From Henricia sp. BOLD:AAB3569 (taxonomy: Eukaryota > Echinodermata > Asteroidea > Spinulosida > Echinasteridae), in contig JBBELK010000293.1 of NCBI GenBank assembly GCA_037783545.1, positions 1,240,001 through 1,304,000 on the forward strand: a stretch of DNA of 64,000 bases, given 5' to 3'. The notes under the pieces were generated by a model. The model saw only the letters and a list, made by a program, of their open reading frames with translations, did not search any database and was not told where the DNA came from. Below are positions 9,406 through 43,600 of the stretch, in pieces. Numbering within the stretch: the first letter of the stretch is position 1; every line of letters starts with the position of its first letter. Made by a program: the position numbers and the translations under genes.

Positions 9406-10094
9406 TAGATTGGTTCCCGATCCCTATACACCAATCCGGTAACTAATATCTCCTCCCTGCATATCCGCCATAGCTGGGGGCGTCCAGTGCATGGGCTGTG
9501 CGTTTTGTGTTGCCGTTAGAACGAAAAGCGCTCATCCATTACATGCACGAACGAGCCTCCTTCGCGTATACGCGACGCGCCCGCCTTTGCGTACACGCGA
9601 CGCGCCCGCCTTCGCGCGCACACAACCCTACAAAGACGCGCAACTTGTTCGAAGTAAACAAATGCAGCTTCAGCAACAACAAAAACATACAGTTCATTCA
9701 GTGGAAGCCCCCCAGCTATGGCGGATGTACAGGGAAGAAGACCTTATTACCGGATTGGTGTATAGATTGGTTCGCTTATTGCGAAAATATAGGGATCGGT
9801 AAAGGGCAGCCATGACGGGCAGAATTCTGCCCGTCATGTGGTTATTATTATTTTTATATTTTTAGTAAGTGCGCAGATTTTGCATTGACATTTGTAACTT
9901 GGCCGTGCGTGTCGAACATATCCAATTATGTAAATAAAGTACATTGCCTATTAAAAGCAAAGGGCTTGGCCAATTTTTTAATATAAAAAACACAATGCGC
10001 ACGCGCAAAGACGACCAATTACAGATCAAGATGAAGCGCCCTTTACCTGTCCTTATATTCTCCTGTGTGGAATATGTGGACGGGAACCAGTCTA
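9406..10094. mobile_element. MITE with TAGATTGGTTCCCG ends, carrying a nested MITE
   Basis: The ends are TAGATTGGTTCCCG (9406) and CGGGAACCAGTCTA (ending 10094). The right part matches a 318-bp copy at 55560-55877 (GGATCGGTAAAGGGC, GCGCACGCGCAAAGACGACC, CCCTTTACCTGTCCTTATAT). That copy lacks the inner insert found here at 9427-9762. Confidence 0.75.
9427..9762. mobile_element. Nested MITE with TACACCAATCC ends and TA duplication
   Basis: TACACCAATCC at 9427 and GGATTGGTGTA ending at 9762 are inverted and flanked by TA on each side. Subterminal CCGCCATAGCTGGGGG and CCCCCCAGCTATGGCGG continue the pairing. The interior has two direct repeats of CACGCGACGCGCCCGCC type, a small GC-rich minisatellite. 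An inverted copy with the same TA flanks is at 50815-51154. Confidence 0.8.
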
Positions 10095-10780
10095 TCCCAA
10101 AGTTTGCTTCATGAGCTGACCAAAAAATACACTTTTATTTCGTCCAAAATGATACATTTCTGTTAGAAATTAACAACTGAATAAGTGAAAAGAGAAACTG
10201 AAAAAGTGTGCATACTCATTTTTTAAAAGCATTTTTTTATATTAATTTGAGATATAATTGTTACAAAAGGAGTTACATAATTACTACAAAATGTTTGACC
10301 TATTCAAATAATGACAGAAATAATAGCTTTGATTGGAAGAATATGCCATTGAATTTAGGAAAACAATAGTCTTCCTATTTTACAAAAAGAATCGGTGTGT
10401 AAAAACCGCCGGGTAGCCGTCGATAGAGGTCGCTACAACGAAATAATGGTCGAAGATCACGTGAGTGATTGCGAGAGCGTGATCGTGAAGGATATCGACG
10501 GGACCGGGACTGACGAAAATCGCAACTAAATCCAGTCTTAATGTGTCGGTTTCTAATTTGTACATCACAGGAAACCAGAGAGATAGGAAATTAACCGTGC
10601 TATAATGGTTTTAGACGAATAATTTTGATCACAAGATTGAAGTTTAGAGAGAAATTTCAGTCGCTTTTACTGTCGCAAACTACCGTGGACGGACAAGCAT
10701 CGATCGAGCAGTTGTGCACTGAATTGCCTACGGGGCGCAAGACGCAAATTACGGTCGGATAAGGGCGAGGTTCACCCGCT
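10095..10780 (+). other. Region upstream of the V-ATPase B gene
   Basis: The stretch is AT-rich to about 10370 with no recognisable repeat. From 10380 it is less AT-rich and no MITE ends are visible. The last 100 bp before the ATG at 10781 probably hold the 5' UTR and core promoter. I see no convincing TATA box. Confidence 0.35.
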
Positions 10781-33400
<22,620 letters not shown>

Positions 33401-33870
33401 TACAGCAGTATTAAGCAAAACTCTTGGGCTTAATTTGGTATATATTTCAGTGGTGTTTGGGTTTCTTGTCATATTGGAGCAAAATACTATGATGTTATAA
33501 GGTCTAACAATTGTTGGTGTCTGAAATACACGACTCACAATAACTTATTGTTGGCTGTACACGGATATTTTGAGGGTATGCATTCTGCTTAAATGATTTT
33601 GTATATGATTAGACAATTGTATCGGCATGACAGACACACCTTGTCACAGGAATAGGTGAAAACAGTCATTTGAAGAAAAAAAAATCAAAAATTTAACCGC
33701 ACCCAACTTATTGTGGGTAAGAGTTGGGAAGTTGATCAGAAATTTTTCTTTTCTTTAAAATGACTTATCTAGCATTGGAATGTGCAGATTTGATGGAAAA
33801 AAAACAACATTTCGAGTGGGAAAAAATTAAGATTTTGTGAGGAAACACTTTTTCAGCCTGTCTCATATGT
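33401..33870 (+). other. V-ATPase B 3' flank and probable 3' UTR
   Basis: No ORF or clear MITE ends directly after the stop. From 33590 to 33700 the sequence TTAGACAATTGTATC...GACAGACACACCTTGTC is the reverse complement of 58540-58600, so a dispersed repeat lies here. A canonical AATAAA was not found close to the stop. Confidence 0.4.
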
Positions 33871-34155
33871 TTTGCACACAAGGTCTGAAGCATGATCAAC
33901 TTTCCAATTCTTTCCGTTGATAGCAACAGTAACAAACATGGCATGAGTTAACAAATGTGAGTTTATATCTCTCAAGGATTGTACTTTTTGTGAGAAATTT
34001 ACAACTGAAGGTAGTTTTAAACAGTGTGTGCGCACACATTTTTTTTACCATTCACTTAACACAAAAACCATGCATGGATTCTAAAGGTTTTTTGAAGCAT
34101 TGATGCATCTGTGTAGCTGAAATTTGTGCAGGCTAGTTTACCAACATTCATCTTT
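33870..34155. mobile_element. Degenerate TTAA/'AAAGGCCC' MITE copy
   Basis: TTGATAGCAACAGTAACAAA, ACAACTGAAGGTAGTTTTAA and GAAGCATTGATGCATCTGTG match the family interior (compare 32697-33023). Neither end is preserved. Confidence 0.5.
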
Positions 34156-34160
34156 AGATA

Positions 34161-34410
34161 TGGGTCATTCTATAAATTTGGGGTCCAATTTTTCTGTCTC
34201 CGTTACATCTGACATCTTGTAAAAATGTTGTATTTTGTAAATTCAGGACATATTCTTTAAATGCCTTCTATTTCAAAGAGTGATTACATAAAATACAATT
34301 CATAATATGGTTTGAAGACATTTTTAGTGATACTTGTATGGCAAATAGCAGTGTGTCAGTTGTAACGAGGACAGAAAAATGTCACACGTTGGACCCCAAA
34401 TTGACCCATA
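34161..34410. mobile_element. MITE family 'TCTTTCTATAAAT', copy 2
   Basis: GGGTCATTCTATAAATTTGG and CCAAATTGACCC are inverted ends, and CCGTTACATCTGACATCTTG matches the interior of the copies at 5654 and 42320. This copy is more diverged at its ends. Confidence 0.65.
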
Positions 34411-35331
34411 TGTCCCTATTCCAAGAATCTGCAAAAAAATTATTATGCAAATGACAGTGCTGTAGTCATCAAGTCACCAATATCGAGTCTAAGTCTTAAG
34501 TCATTAGCCTTGAGTCTGTATACCCAGCACGATATGTGGCAAAGGGACTCCCTCCTAACGCCCCTATAATTCAACACACTCTTCCCTTTTGTTAACGCAC
34601 CAACCCCCTCCCCCTAAAAACTGAAAGGGATTCCTTGGAAATTCCTTGGATGTTTAAGACACAATGAAGTCACGAGTCACTTGCCGCGAGCCAAAGTTAC
34701 GCGTCACTTGCTCGCCAAATTAATGAAACTGAATCTGCTATAGTTTCGTTCAAACATGTGCAATGACGACGTGCTCGTGCGCTCCTTGCCGGTGTGGGAG
34801 AATGTATATTCACGCATGGTACAATGTACTGTGTTTTTCCACCAAAAATCCTGCTTTTTTTCTCTTTTTTGTTTCTTTTTTTTAAAATATGTGACTCGTA
34901 AGTCATGAGTCACCATGTTTGAGTCCGAGTCATTTTGCAATGATATATTGGGCGTTTAAACCAAGATTTTTCACGCATTTATCCATACAAAACTCTACTT
35001 CTGAATATCATATTAACTTGAAACAAGCACCGTTTTGAAGCTTACAATTTGTTCTTTTTGAAACTGTAAAAAAAACCAAGTTGACTTGGAGCCGAATCTG
35101 CAGCCCATTTTGTGGTGGATGGTCGCATGTATAAAAACATTTTCAATTTGTATTAACATTCCAATACTCCTTGTGTCTCCTGTTCTGAACAAAATTCAAT
35201 TATCACATTCTCTAAATTTTGTGTTATTTTTTTTTTTTTTTTAAGAATTTCCTTTAAAAAAAAAATGAATTTTTTCTGACATTAATTTCCAAGCAAATTA
35301 TTATTTCTCATTACAACAAAAATATATGACT
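34411..35331. other. Intergenic, mostly unassigned
   Basis: From 34460 to 34940 there are ACTCGTAAGTCATGAGTCAC and GAGTCCGAGTCATTTT motifs with inverted partners (GTCACGAGTCACTTG), perhaps a decayed relative of the CGAGTC-rich element at 60203-60698. The rest is AT-rich with T and A runs near 35230-35265. No coding sequence. Confidence 0.4.
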
Positions 35332-35482
35332 GGGGGTCGGTTTCACAAAGACGTGCGACGCTTCGTAAGTACCGAATCAATCGCAACTCGCCGAACCCTT
35401 TGCAAGTTTGCCATGGGTTCGGCGAGTTGCTATTGATTTGGTACTTACAATGCGTCGCAAATCTTTGTTAATTCGACCCCAG
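35332..35482. mobile_element. 150-bp palindromic MITE with GGGGTCG ends
   Basis: GGGGTCGGTTTCACAAAGA (35333) and TCTTTGTTAATTCGACCCC (ending 35480) are inverted. The whole interior also pairs (GTACCGAATCAATCGCAACT with its inverse). Ends of the form GGGTCGATTTCACAAA also occur near 1837 and 11026. Confidence 0.72.
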
Positions 35483-35830
35483 GCTCAATTATATAGAGAG
35501 CTTCATTGTGGCAAGTACCAGTCAAATGTGTTAAATTCGCTGGCACAGTGTGACGTCAACTTCCGCCTAGGTCGTGTTCACTGCTTTGACAACGGTTCAC
35601 GATACTTTTATGGCAACGGGTATGTCCATTCATTTTACACAGAAGCCACAAGGGGAACATTCTCTGTGCATTTTTCTGTTACAACGATCACAAAATAACG
35701 ATGTGACGTCACCACTGCCAGCGAATACTGATAACATGTGATATTTGGCTGGTAACCCAAGCTGTGTGAAATTGGACCTAAATCATTCCCCAACATTCTG
35801 TTAAGGAAATAAGTGTGTGCTTGGATGGAT

Positions 35831-36207
35831 TTAAAGGCCCTATGTATCATTTGCAAGATAAAACTTTTTACAGATTCGTGGAATAAGAGTGTAACCTATC
35901 TGAGAAAGAACGTTGGTAAACTAGCCTCAAGAAATTTTAGCTACATAGATGCATCGGTGCTTCAGAAAACCTTGAAAATCTATATATGGATTTTGTGTAC
36001 AAGTGAATGATAAAAAAGTCCCGTGCACGGGACTTTTTTAAGAAACTACCTTCGGTTGTCAATTTCCAACACGAAATACCATTTTTGACGGAAATAAATT
36101 CATGTGGTGTTTGTTACCATTGCTTATCAACACTTTGAGTAAGGTTTTTCTTGTCAACTCATGAAAAACAAAATTGGGTCATTGCAAATGATACAATGGG
36201 CCTTTAA
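35831..36207. mobile_element. TTAA/'AAAGGCCC' MITE, fullest copy
   Basis: TTAAAGGCCCTATGTATCAT at 35831 and ATGATACAATGGGCCTTTAA ending at 36207 are inverted, with TTAA at both outer ends. A central palindrome AAAGTCCCGTGCACGGGACT is shared with copies at 26033 and 32697. The ends fit a piggyBac-like TTAA target. Confidence 0.82.
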
Positions 36208-36791
36208 ACTGTTTTAAATTAATCCATGATTTTCTTACGTTTGAGGCTTACATGATATGTGTTTATTGGAAACTTAAATTATGTGAAAACCATGAAAATA
36301 TTAAAGTAGATATTTACCCCAAAAAAAATCAAAATGAACAAAATGTGCAAGCCCCTAAATACCGCCAATACGTTAAATCCTTTAAAATTTTTAAAACGCT
36401 AGCTATAACCTTTATCTGTGATCGTGTTTGTTTTGTGAACATCATATTAGCAATATTACAGAGAAAATTATATTTCATGTTTAGGAGTAAAAATGTGTGA
36501 CCGTTTTCTCGACAAGGAAATGTCTTTTGTGATGCATAATATGTTTACTGAAGTACTAGTATATTAGGTAAATGGTGCAAATAATAAAAACATTATTAAA
36601 AACATTATTATTATTATTATTTATTTCTGGTATTCATACCAAGGATTCCTCAATAGTGCTCATTGCACTGTCACTTGCAAGCGTGATGAGGAAACCCATG
36701 AAGAATTGGAATTAGAAATGGCCAGAGACACCGGGGAATCCCCTTGCTCTTCACGAAAGAATGCCCAGGGATCTTTAGAGTGCGTTACCAT
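36208..36791. other. Intergenic, AT-rich, with (ATT)n tract
   Basis: A run of ATT at about 36606-36622 resembles a SINE tail but no tRNA-like head follows on either strand. No coding sequence is supported. Confidence 0.4.
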
Positions 36792-37020
36792 GGTTTGGGG
36801 GATGGGAATGTGTCAATACACTTTTTGACATTTCATCTACACCGGCCCCCCGTATTCAGCTGTGCTGCACATCCCCCAATTGCTTATTCATAACAAATGA
36901 CACATCATTATAAAGAGGAATAACGGGGCTTTCCAATGATATAAAATTCAAGGAAAATGATTTGGCAACGAGAGAGAAATCGTCAGTCAAACTTGAGTTT
37001 TCGAACTTTCTTTGAGGAGT
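36792..37020. mobile_element. TA foldback MITE, one arm only (copy 4)
   Basis: The right arm of the family at 25172-25657 is present from GGGGGATGGGAATGTGTCAA to TTTGAGGAGTT, followed by TA. The left arm is absent, so it is a truncated copy just upstream of SNM1A. Confidence 0.7.
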
Positions 37021-37620
37021 TTAGTAAAGGACAGCATGCTTTTTCAAAACATTTGTACAAATTCCCCAAGCAACAGAAACCTGTCATTTTTTAACTGTCC
37101 TATAGTTAACATGTTGCATGGGAAATTTGTACCCAGGGTTTTCAGAAATCTATGTTTTCACACTTAGAAATTGTTACCTTTGATGTTTAAAGTTATCTCC
37201 TCAGAAGGTTTTTACCCGATTTTATTTGAAATAAGATAAAAGCATATCTATGAAAATGTGTGTTGAAGCTCAAGTCTTGAACCATCTATTCAATATTGGC
37301 AAGCTCGGTGGCTTAATTAATAATTATGCCGATTCACAAAACTTATTTCCCAGTCATAACTGGGAAGTATTAAAATATTTTTCTGCCCCGCCCCTTTCAT
37401 TTTGATTTCCCCGCCTCTTTCTCCGTTATTTTGCTTTAGCGCCCTCTTGCGTCGGTGTGGAACGTTTACGAAGGAGAGGGCGCACTTTTCGAAATTTCGC
37501 TCGCACGCATTCACCACGTGATGATCGATCAACGACGTACATTTGTTTTATCAGTGTGCACTCATCTGAAACTAAAATTTAAAGTTTCACCCAAATTCTG
37601 ACATTTGACGTCTGCACACA
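37021..37620 (+). promoter_or_regulatory. Upstream region of SNM1A
   Basis: Part of the 'TTTCCAC' foldback family is recognisable near 37120-37190 (CAGGGTTTTCAGAAA). The last 180 bp (37440-37620) are less AT-rich, with GCGCCCTCTTGCGTCGG and CACGTGATGATCGATC. They probably hold the promoter and 5' UTR. No TATA box is clear. Confidence 0.35.
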
Positions 37621-40600
37621 ATGGCTGAAAGCGACGACGATATATTCGAATACAAGTCGCTGAAAAGAGTCAAAAAGTCGGAAAGTTCTTGCAGTCAAAA
37701 ATCATCGCAAAAACCGAGGAAGCAAAGTTGTCAAACGAGACCGAGCCAACGCCAACGGGAGAGCGCGAGCCAGAGGCGAGTTGGTCATGTTGGTCGCGCA
37801 AGCACGCAGGACGGTTTGCGGCCTAGCAATTCAGTGCTGAAAACGGATGGAATTTCAACATTGACAACAACTCCCGCCGGCTCACAGTCACCGAAGCTTA
37901 GCAGAAGTCCTAAAAGACCGCTTTCCCAACTAAAACTTGAATTTTTCTCACAAAGCAAGACCAAGAGTATTTCCGAACATGTGTCAAAATCAAACTCGTC
38001 AAGCATTAAAATTAAAGAAAAGAATCCCCCTGGGCCTGGCAAAACAAAATCCAAACGAAAAGCAAACTCCAACTCGAACAGCAAAGCAAAGTCGACAAAG
38101 AAAACCAGAACAAAACGTGGACAGAATGGAACGATGACGGGTGACTTTGGTGTGGACAAAATCAAGAAAGAAGTTGAGAGTTACCATGGTTACTGTCCCT
38201 GCTGCCAGATGCCATTTGACTGCCTCGTTTTGGATTCGCCGCAGAAACATGTTGCAGAGTGTTTGGAAAGATCTCAGTCAAGTGCAGATGGTACTACAGT
38301 AAACTCTCGTTATACGCCCTGTGAGGCTGTGATATAAAGCGCTTCCTGATATAATACAGCTCATTTTTCTGAATCCCGTCCGTTATTCTCTGCATTGTGT
38401 ATGCACTGGTTATATACTTATATAATATAGCGCTCTCTGGATATAAAGCTCCCAATATTTCATTTCCTTGAAGAGTGCTATTAGTATTATCAGTGAGGAC
38501 TCAAACTCCCGAAATGGAGAAATTCTCCCCTTCTGGTGAATTCTCCCAATCGGGAGAAGTTTTTTTCTCTCGATTGAGAAATTTTCACTTGATCGGGAGA
38601 ATTATATTCTTCCGAACCATTTGCGCACATATCCGCTCATTTGCGCATGCATAGAATTAGCTAAAACGGAATTGGGCGAAGCAAGGTAAGTTTTGCAAAA
38701 AAAACAACGAAAATCTATGTAAGTTTGGCTTTTCGCCGACAATTTGGCACCAAAGAAAATCGTTTCTGGTGTAATTTGTGGTCTGTGCCTAAGTATGGCA
38801 CAGTTTTATACTGTAGATTTTATGCCTAGATTTCTCCTATGGTCCCATGCTTGTATATTGTAAAGCATCACTGGGGTCACGTGACAAGGCAAATTTTAAG
38901 GCCATATGTTCTGATACAATTGTCTCCCGATTGGTACTTTTAGAAGGCTAAAAGTGTTTTTTTTAACGTTTATATTGGGACGTTATCATTTTCTATATGT
39001 AACACTTTTAGCCCCATACCAATTTAACCCCATTCGCTACCTTACATTTTGCTGCACGCGGCAAGATGGCCGCCGTACCCCAAACTATAGTTCACCATAC
39101 AGTCAAAATTAAACATTGAAAAACTTATCATGGAATTACCTGGAATCTTCAGAATGTTGTACCGTGGTCCGTTTTACCCGATGATTCTTCTAAACAGAAA
39201 AAAACTAGTCCAACGTAATTTTTCTTGACATTCTCGAGCACTCTCGGGACAACAGCGACATTTACCACGTTTGTAGAGATGATCAGTCAGGGCACAGATA
39301 TCCTGCCCTCTTGTGGTCATCTCATTGTATGACGTCACTAGCAGTACAATGATCTTTTGTTCGTCTGTAACACGGCTGTTGTCCCGAGAGTGCTCGAAAA
39401 TGTCAAGAAATTACTTGTTTAATTTTGACTGTATGGTGAACTTTAGTTTGGGGTACGGCGGCCATCTTGCCGCGTGCAGCAAAATGTAAGGTAGCGAATG
39501 GGGTTAAATTGGTATGGGGCTAAAAGTGTTATATAGAAAATGATAACGTCCCAATATAAACGTTTAAAAAAACACTTTTAGCCTTCTAAAAGTACCCGAT
39601 TGGTAGAATTTGCCAGAAGGGGAGAATTTCTCCATTTCAGGAGTTTGAATCCTCACTGATTATGAGAGTTCACTGTACTTAGTCCGAATAACTTGGAGCT
39701 CAAATATATCGCTTGTTTCAACATTGGAATGTGACGGGCAATATTTTAGGTCCAAGCATTTTAGCAGGCATCGCATTTCCATTATTTCCTGGCGCACACA
39801 TGCCCAACAAACTCAACAGTATTTTGGGGCAGAGCACAGAAGCTTCTTGATTGGTCTATTGAACTCCCATTTTTCTCACCCATAAAATGTCGGCATAGTC
39901 ACCAGGTCTGTGACCTCGCAACCCTATTCATCAGCCATTTTTCATCAACAGGGTGACAAGGGCTACGTACCTGCTGACTATGCTGATATTTACGTTACAC
40001 GTACATTTAGGATTAGTTTCCAATTTTTTAAATGCATTTTTCTCAAAATAGCAGTTATAATGCTCGCTCTTGTACACATGCGATTATTTTTCAGAATGTC
40101 CTTTCGGGATGGCCTGTGAGGCGATCATTGAAAGCCACTACCAGGAGTTTACACACAGCCAGCTGGCCGAAGCAAGAACAAGGCTAAACCAGGACATTAA
40201 GATTGAGAGTCCCCAGACCCAAACCACAAGTCAGAGAAGTCTGCCATCAAGCATTCTCTGTCCACAATTGAAGTCATCTCCGACATGCAACACGCCTGTT
40301 GACCATGACAACTCTACGCCGAGTACTGGAAATGAACGCTTTTCACCAGAGAAGCTTGTTACGGAAACCTCTGGACTTTCTGTCGAGAAGCAAAGCGCAA
40401 GTGCGTCAGGAAGACAGCCTTTGCTTGCCACTTTGAGTAAAGTTGGACCGAAACAGAGACAGAAACGAAAATCCAGCGAACAAGGCGCAACTGAGAATTG
40501 CATTCCAGCGAAGAAAAGCAGACAAAACTCTTTGGATTTAAACGATAATGTCATTACTGAAAACGATGGGAGATATGAAAAGCCTGATCATGAGCGATTA

Positions 40601-43600
40601 CTTGTGGAAGGCTGTTCTCGGGAAACTGTTGTGGAAGAAAATTCTCTGCAGTCCGAAGATGAAAATGACGACATGCAAAGTGAGATGTCTGCATCTCTTT
40701 TCGATGATCTCGGACCACTTTACCAAGAACCATCGCTAGGATCACAATTCTCAGAATCCGTGACTCCCCAGACATCAATTACTTGCCAAGAACAGCCTTC
40801 AATTTCGCTTCCAGTTCCGTCGTCTGTGACCAACCAAAATCAACAGCCAAAATATTGCCAGCAAGACACCCAAACAACTCCGGTGAAGTCCGTTCTGAAA
40901 GAATGCAAGAAAACACAAAACATGAACCTGGAGTTCGACTGTAGCAGTCGCGTCGACATAAGCATCAAGGTCACTCCTCAGGGGAAGTGCCGGAATGGCA
41001 TTCAACAGACTCCCAAGTTGGCCGCCATGCAGTCGTTCTTCAAGATGAAATCCGGTCGAGCGCGTCGTATTCGGGTTACCGTGGAAGAAAATCAAGACAG
41101 CGAAAGTGCGGTTTCGGATTTAGAAGATCCAACCACGTGCAGTATTCTAAACAAATCTTTTTCCGAGATGACCAAAACTACAAATCAAGATTATATGCCA
41201 GTGCAGGCTGATGGTGGCTGTCGGGCCAATAAAGAGATTAATTTTGGACGAAAAGACAACGTCCAAAAACCAGATACCCGCAACTACCACAGAACAAATC
41301 TACCAAACTCGACAAATAGTGACACCTTCCCAACTGACCAAATCAGTATTAAAAAAGAGAACGATTTTGAAGATCAAAATGTTGGGGAACAAAATTTGAC
41401 CGGCCCATCATCTCAGATGAAGGAAATGCCTTCCCGAAATAAGCATCCAATCTCAAGTTCCCAATCCAGTGCTGTTTCATCAAGCTCTCTCAAGCAGTCA
41501 ACTCTCGCGTCGTTTTTCGGCTGGGGAGCTTTAAAGAAAAAACAGGAATCCCAAAATCTATCCCAAAAGCAGGATAAATTAACATCTGTATCACGGCCAG
41601 TTTTGAACTCTGACCTCATGAACAAGGCTGTTCAGAGGTCTTCGTCCCAAGCGGGGTTGACTGGTTACGGTTTGCGGAAAAGCAACGATGGGCAAAGGGG
41701 TGAGATGAATTCCAATGACGATTATACCAGCGGGCAGGAGCAAGGGAGAACCATTAGTCAGCCACAACGTTCGTGTCCCTTTTACAAGAAGATACCAGGC
41801 GAGTCTGACTGTTGAGATAATAAAATTGATACAAATGTCCAGCAAGGGAGAAATGTTAGCCAAGTTGTTTTTCACTGCATCCAGATTCCCCAAACTCATG
41901 GACATTTGCCCACATTTGTATCGAATTAATTCACCCCGGCGGTCCCTGGTTCATTATCCTTAAAAAGTCGCCCATTCGTACTTAATAAAATTGATTGATT
42001 TGGGGAAAATTCCAGAAAGGATTAAGAAGTTGATCATGGCTTTAGACCTCGTGTACAAAACATGAGACTGGTTAAAAAAATACTTCACAAGTGTTTTCTA
42101 ACAAATTCTTATTTTTAAATTTTTGCCTCCATTTTTTTTCTAATGTTTATTATCTGCGAGATTCAAAATCCGGTTTGTATGATCTTTAAATGTTCTTTAA
42201 ATGCCATAACACGACTTAGTGCTTTCCCCAATTCATACTTACTTGTATTTCTCAAGCACACTACATCATGTAAAGTACATGTATGAGTTTTTAGTGTATA
42301 TCTCGGGTAAAATACACTTGGGTCTTTCTATTAATTAGGGGTCCAAAAGTGTGACATTTGGTGTCCCCCGTTACACCTGATGTATTATTTATCGTACAAA
42401 AATCATTAAAATGGCTTTTAAACCATTTTGTATGAATTGTACTTTATGTACTCACTATATGAGATGAAAAGTATTTGAAGAATGTGTCCTGAATTTAAAA
42501 AAAACAAGATGTAAAATGTAACGGGGGACACCAACATTTGACCCCTATTTTATAGAAAGACCCGTTTGGTAAAAAGTGCACACTGTGTTTTGTAATCCTA
42601 AGAGCAAATCAATTCCATTAAAAATCTCAACATTTTCTTAAAGTATTTCAGCATCTCATCTTACTTTTCAGTGAGTGAATCTTTGGCTTTCCTTATTAAA
42701 AAGTAACTTTTGTTTTGTTTTTATTATCCCTTTTCAGGAACCTCATTTGTTGTGGATGCCTTCCGCTACGGCGACATCCCAGGATGCAATGCCTATTTCC
42801 TGAGTCATTTCCACTATGATCATTACGGCGGTTTGACGCGGCACTTCAAACATCTAATCTACTGCAGTCAGGTAAAAACTTCAAATTTCAGCGCTTGGTC
42901 TTGCTGTTTAAATCGATCACGAAGCTGTTATTTTACACAGACATTCTGTTGAAATTTGCCCACTGTCTTAAGATTTTCTCATGAAAGTATCCCACAGAAG
43001 TCTTGTGAAAGCCAGAATACTGCCCGGGACTAGCAAAACCGCACCTTCTTATTGGCATATTTTTGGGCAACCCTTCGTCCAGTTTGAGGATTTTAGAGTT
43101 TGCAGCAAACCTATAGACCATTCCCATTGGGGTGTTATGGCCGAGCGGTCTAGTGCGTCGAACTTAAGTTCCTGTGCCAGTACTAGAATGTAGGTTCGAT
43201 TCCGGGCCGCGACGGGTTGTAGCACCTGTGCCCTTGAGCAAGGCACTCAACCACACTTGCTCCCATTCCTGTAATTGGCGGTCCCTCTGCTGTTGGATGT
43301 GTTTAATAAATAAATAAATAAATAAAATTACCATGAAAACCATACCTGCATGTCCGCCATACATGTAGCTGGGACGCGGTCAGTGCATGAACTACATGTG
43401 TTTTGTGATGATGCTCATTGTGTTGTCACTTCGTACAACTTGCGTGTTTATTGTAATGTTAAATTCACACACTGAGCCTTTTCGCGCGCGCGTAATTGTG
43501 ACGCGCGTCTCTTTGAGAAAAAGCGATGTGGAGGGAATTTTGAGCGAAACAATGCACAGAAATCACTAAATTATGAAGACACTTTCCATTCAACATGTCC

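Larger units (their letters stand above)
41799..42737 (+). other. SNM1A intron 2 with GC donor
   Basis: The exon ends CCAG and the intron begins GCGAGT; the acceptor is TTTTCAG|GAACC. The protein reads across as [13 protein letters not shown], matching SNM1A proteins. The nearest GT (GAGTCTG) would break the frame. The intron also contains a SINE tail (41865-42000) and a MITE (42320-42562). Confidence 0.82.

Noticed and set aside
37785-38250. Minus-strand ORFs in SNM1A exon 1
   Set aside because: Low-complexity shadows of the Ser/Lys-rich coding sequence.
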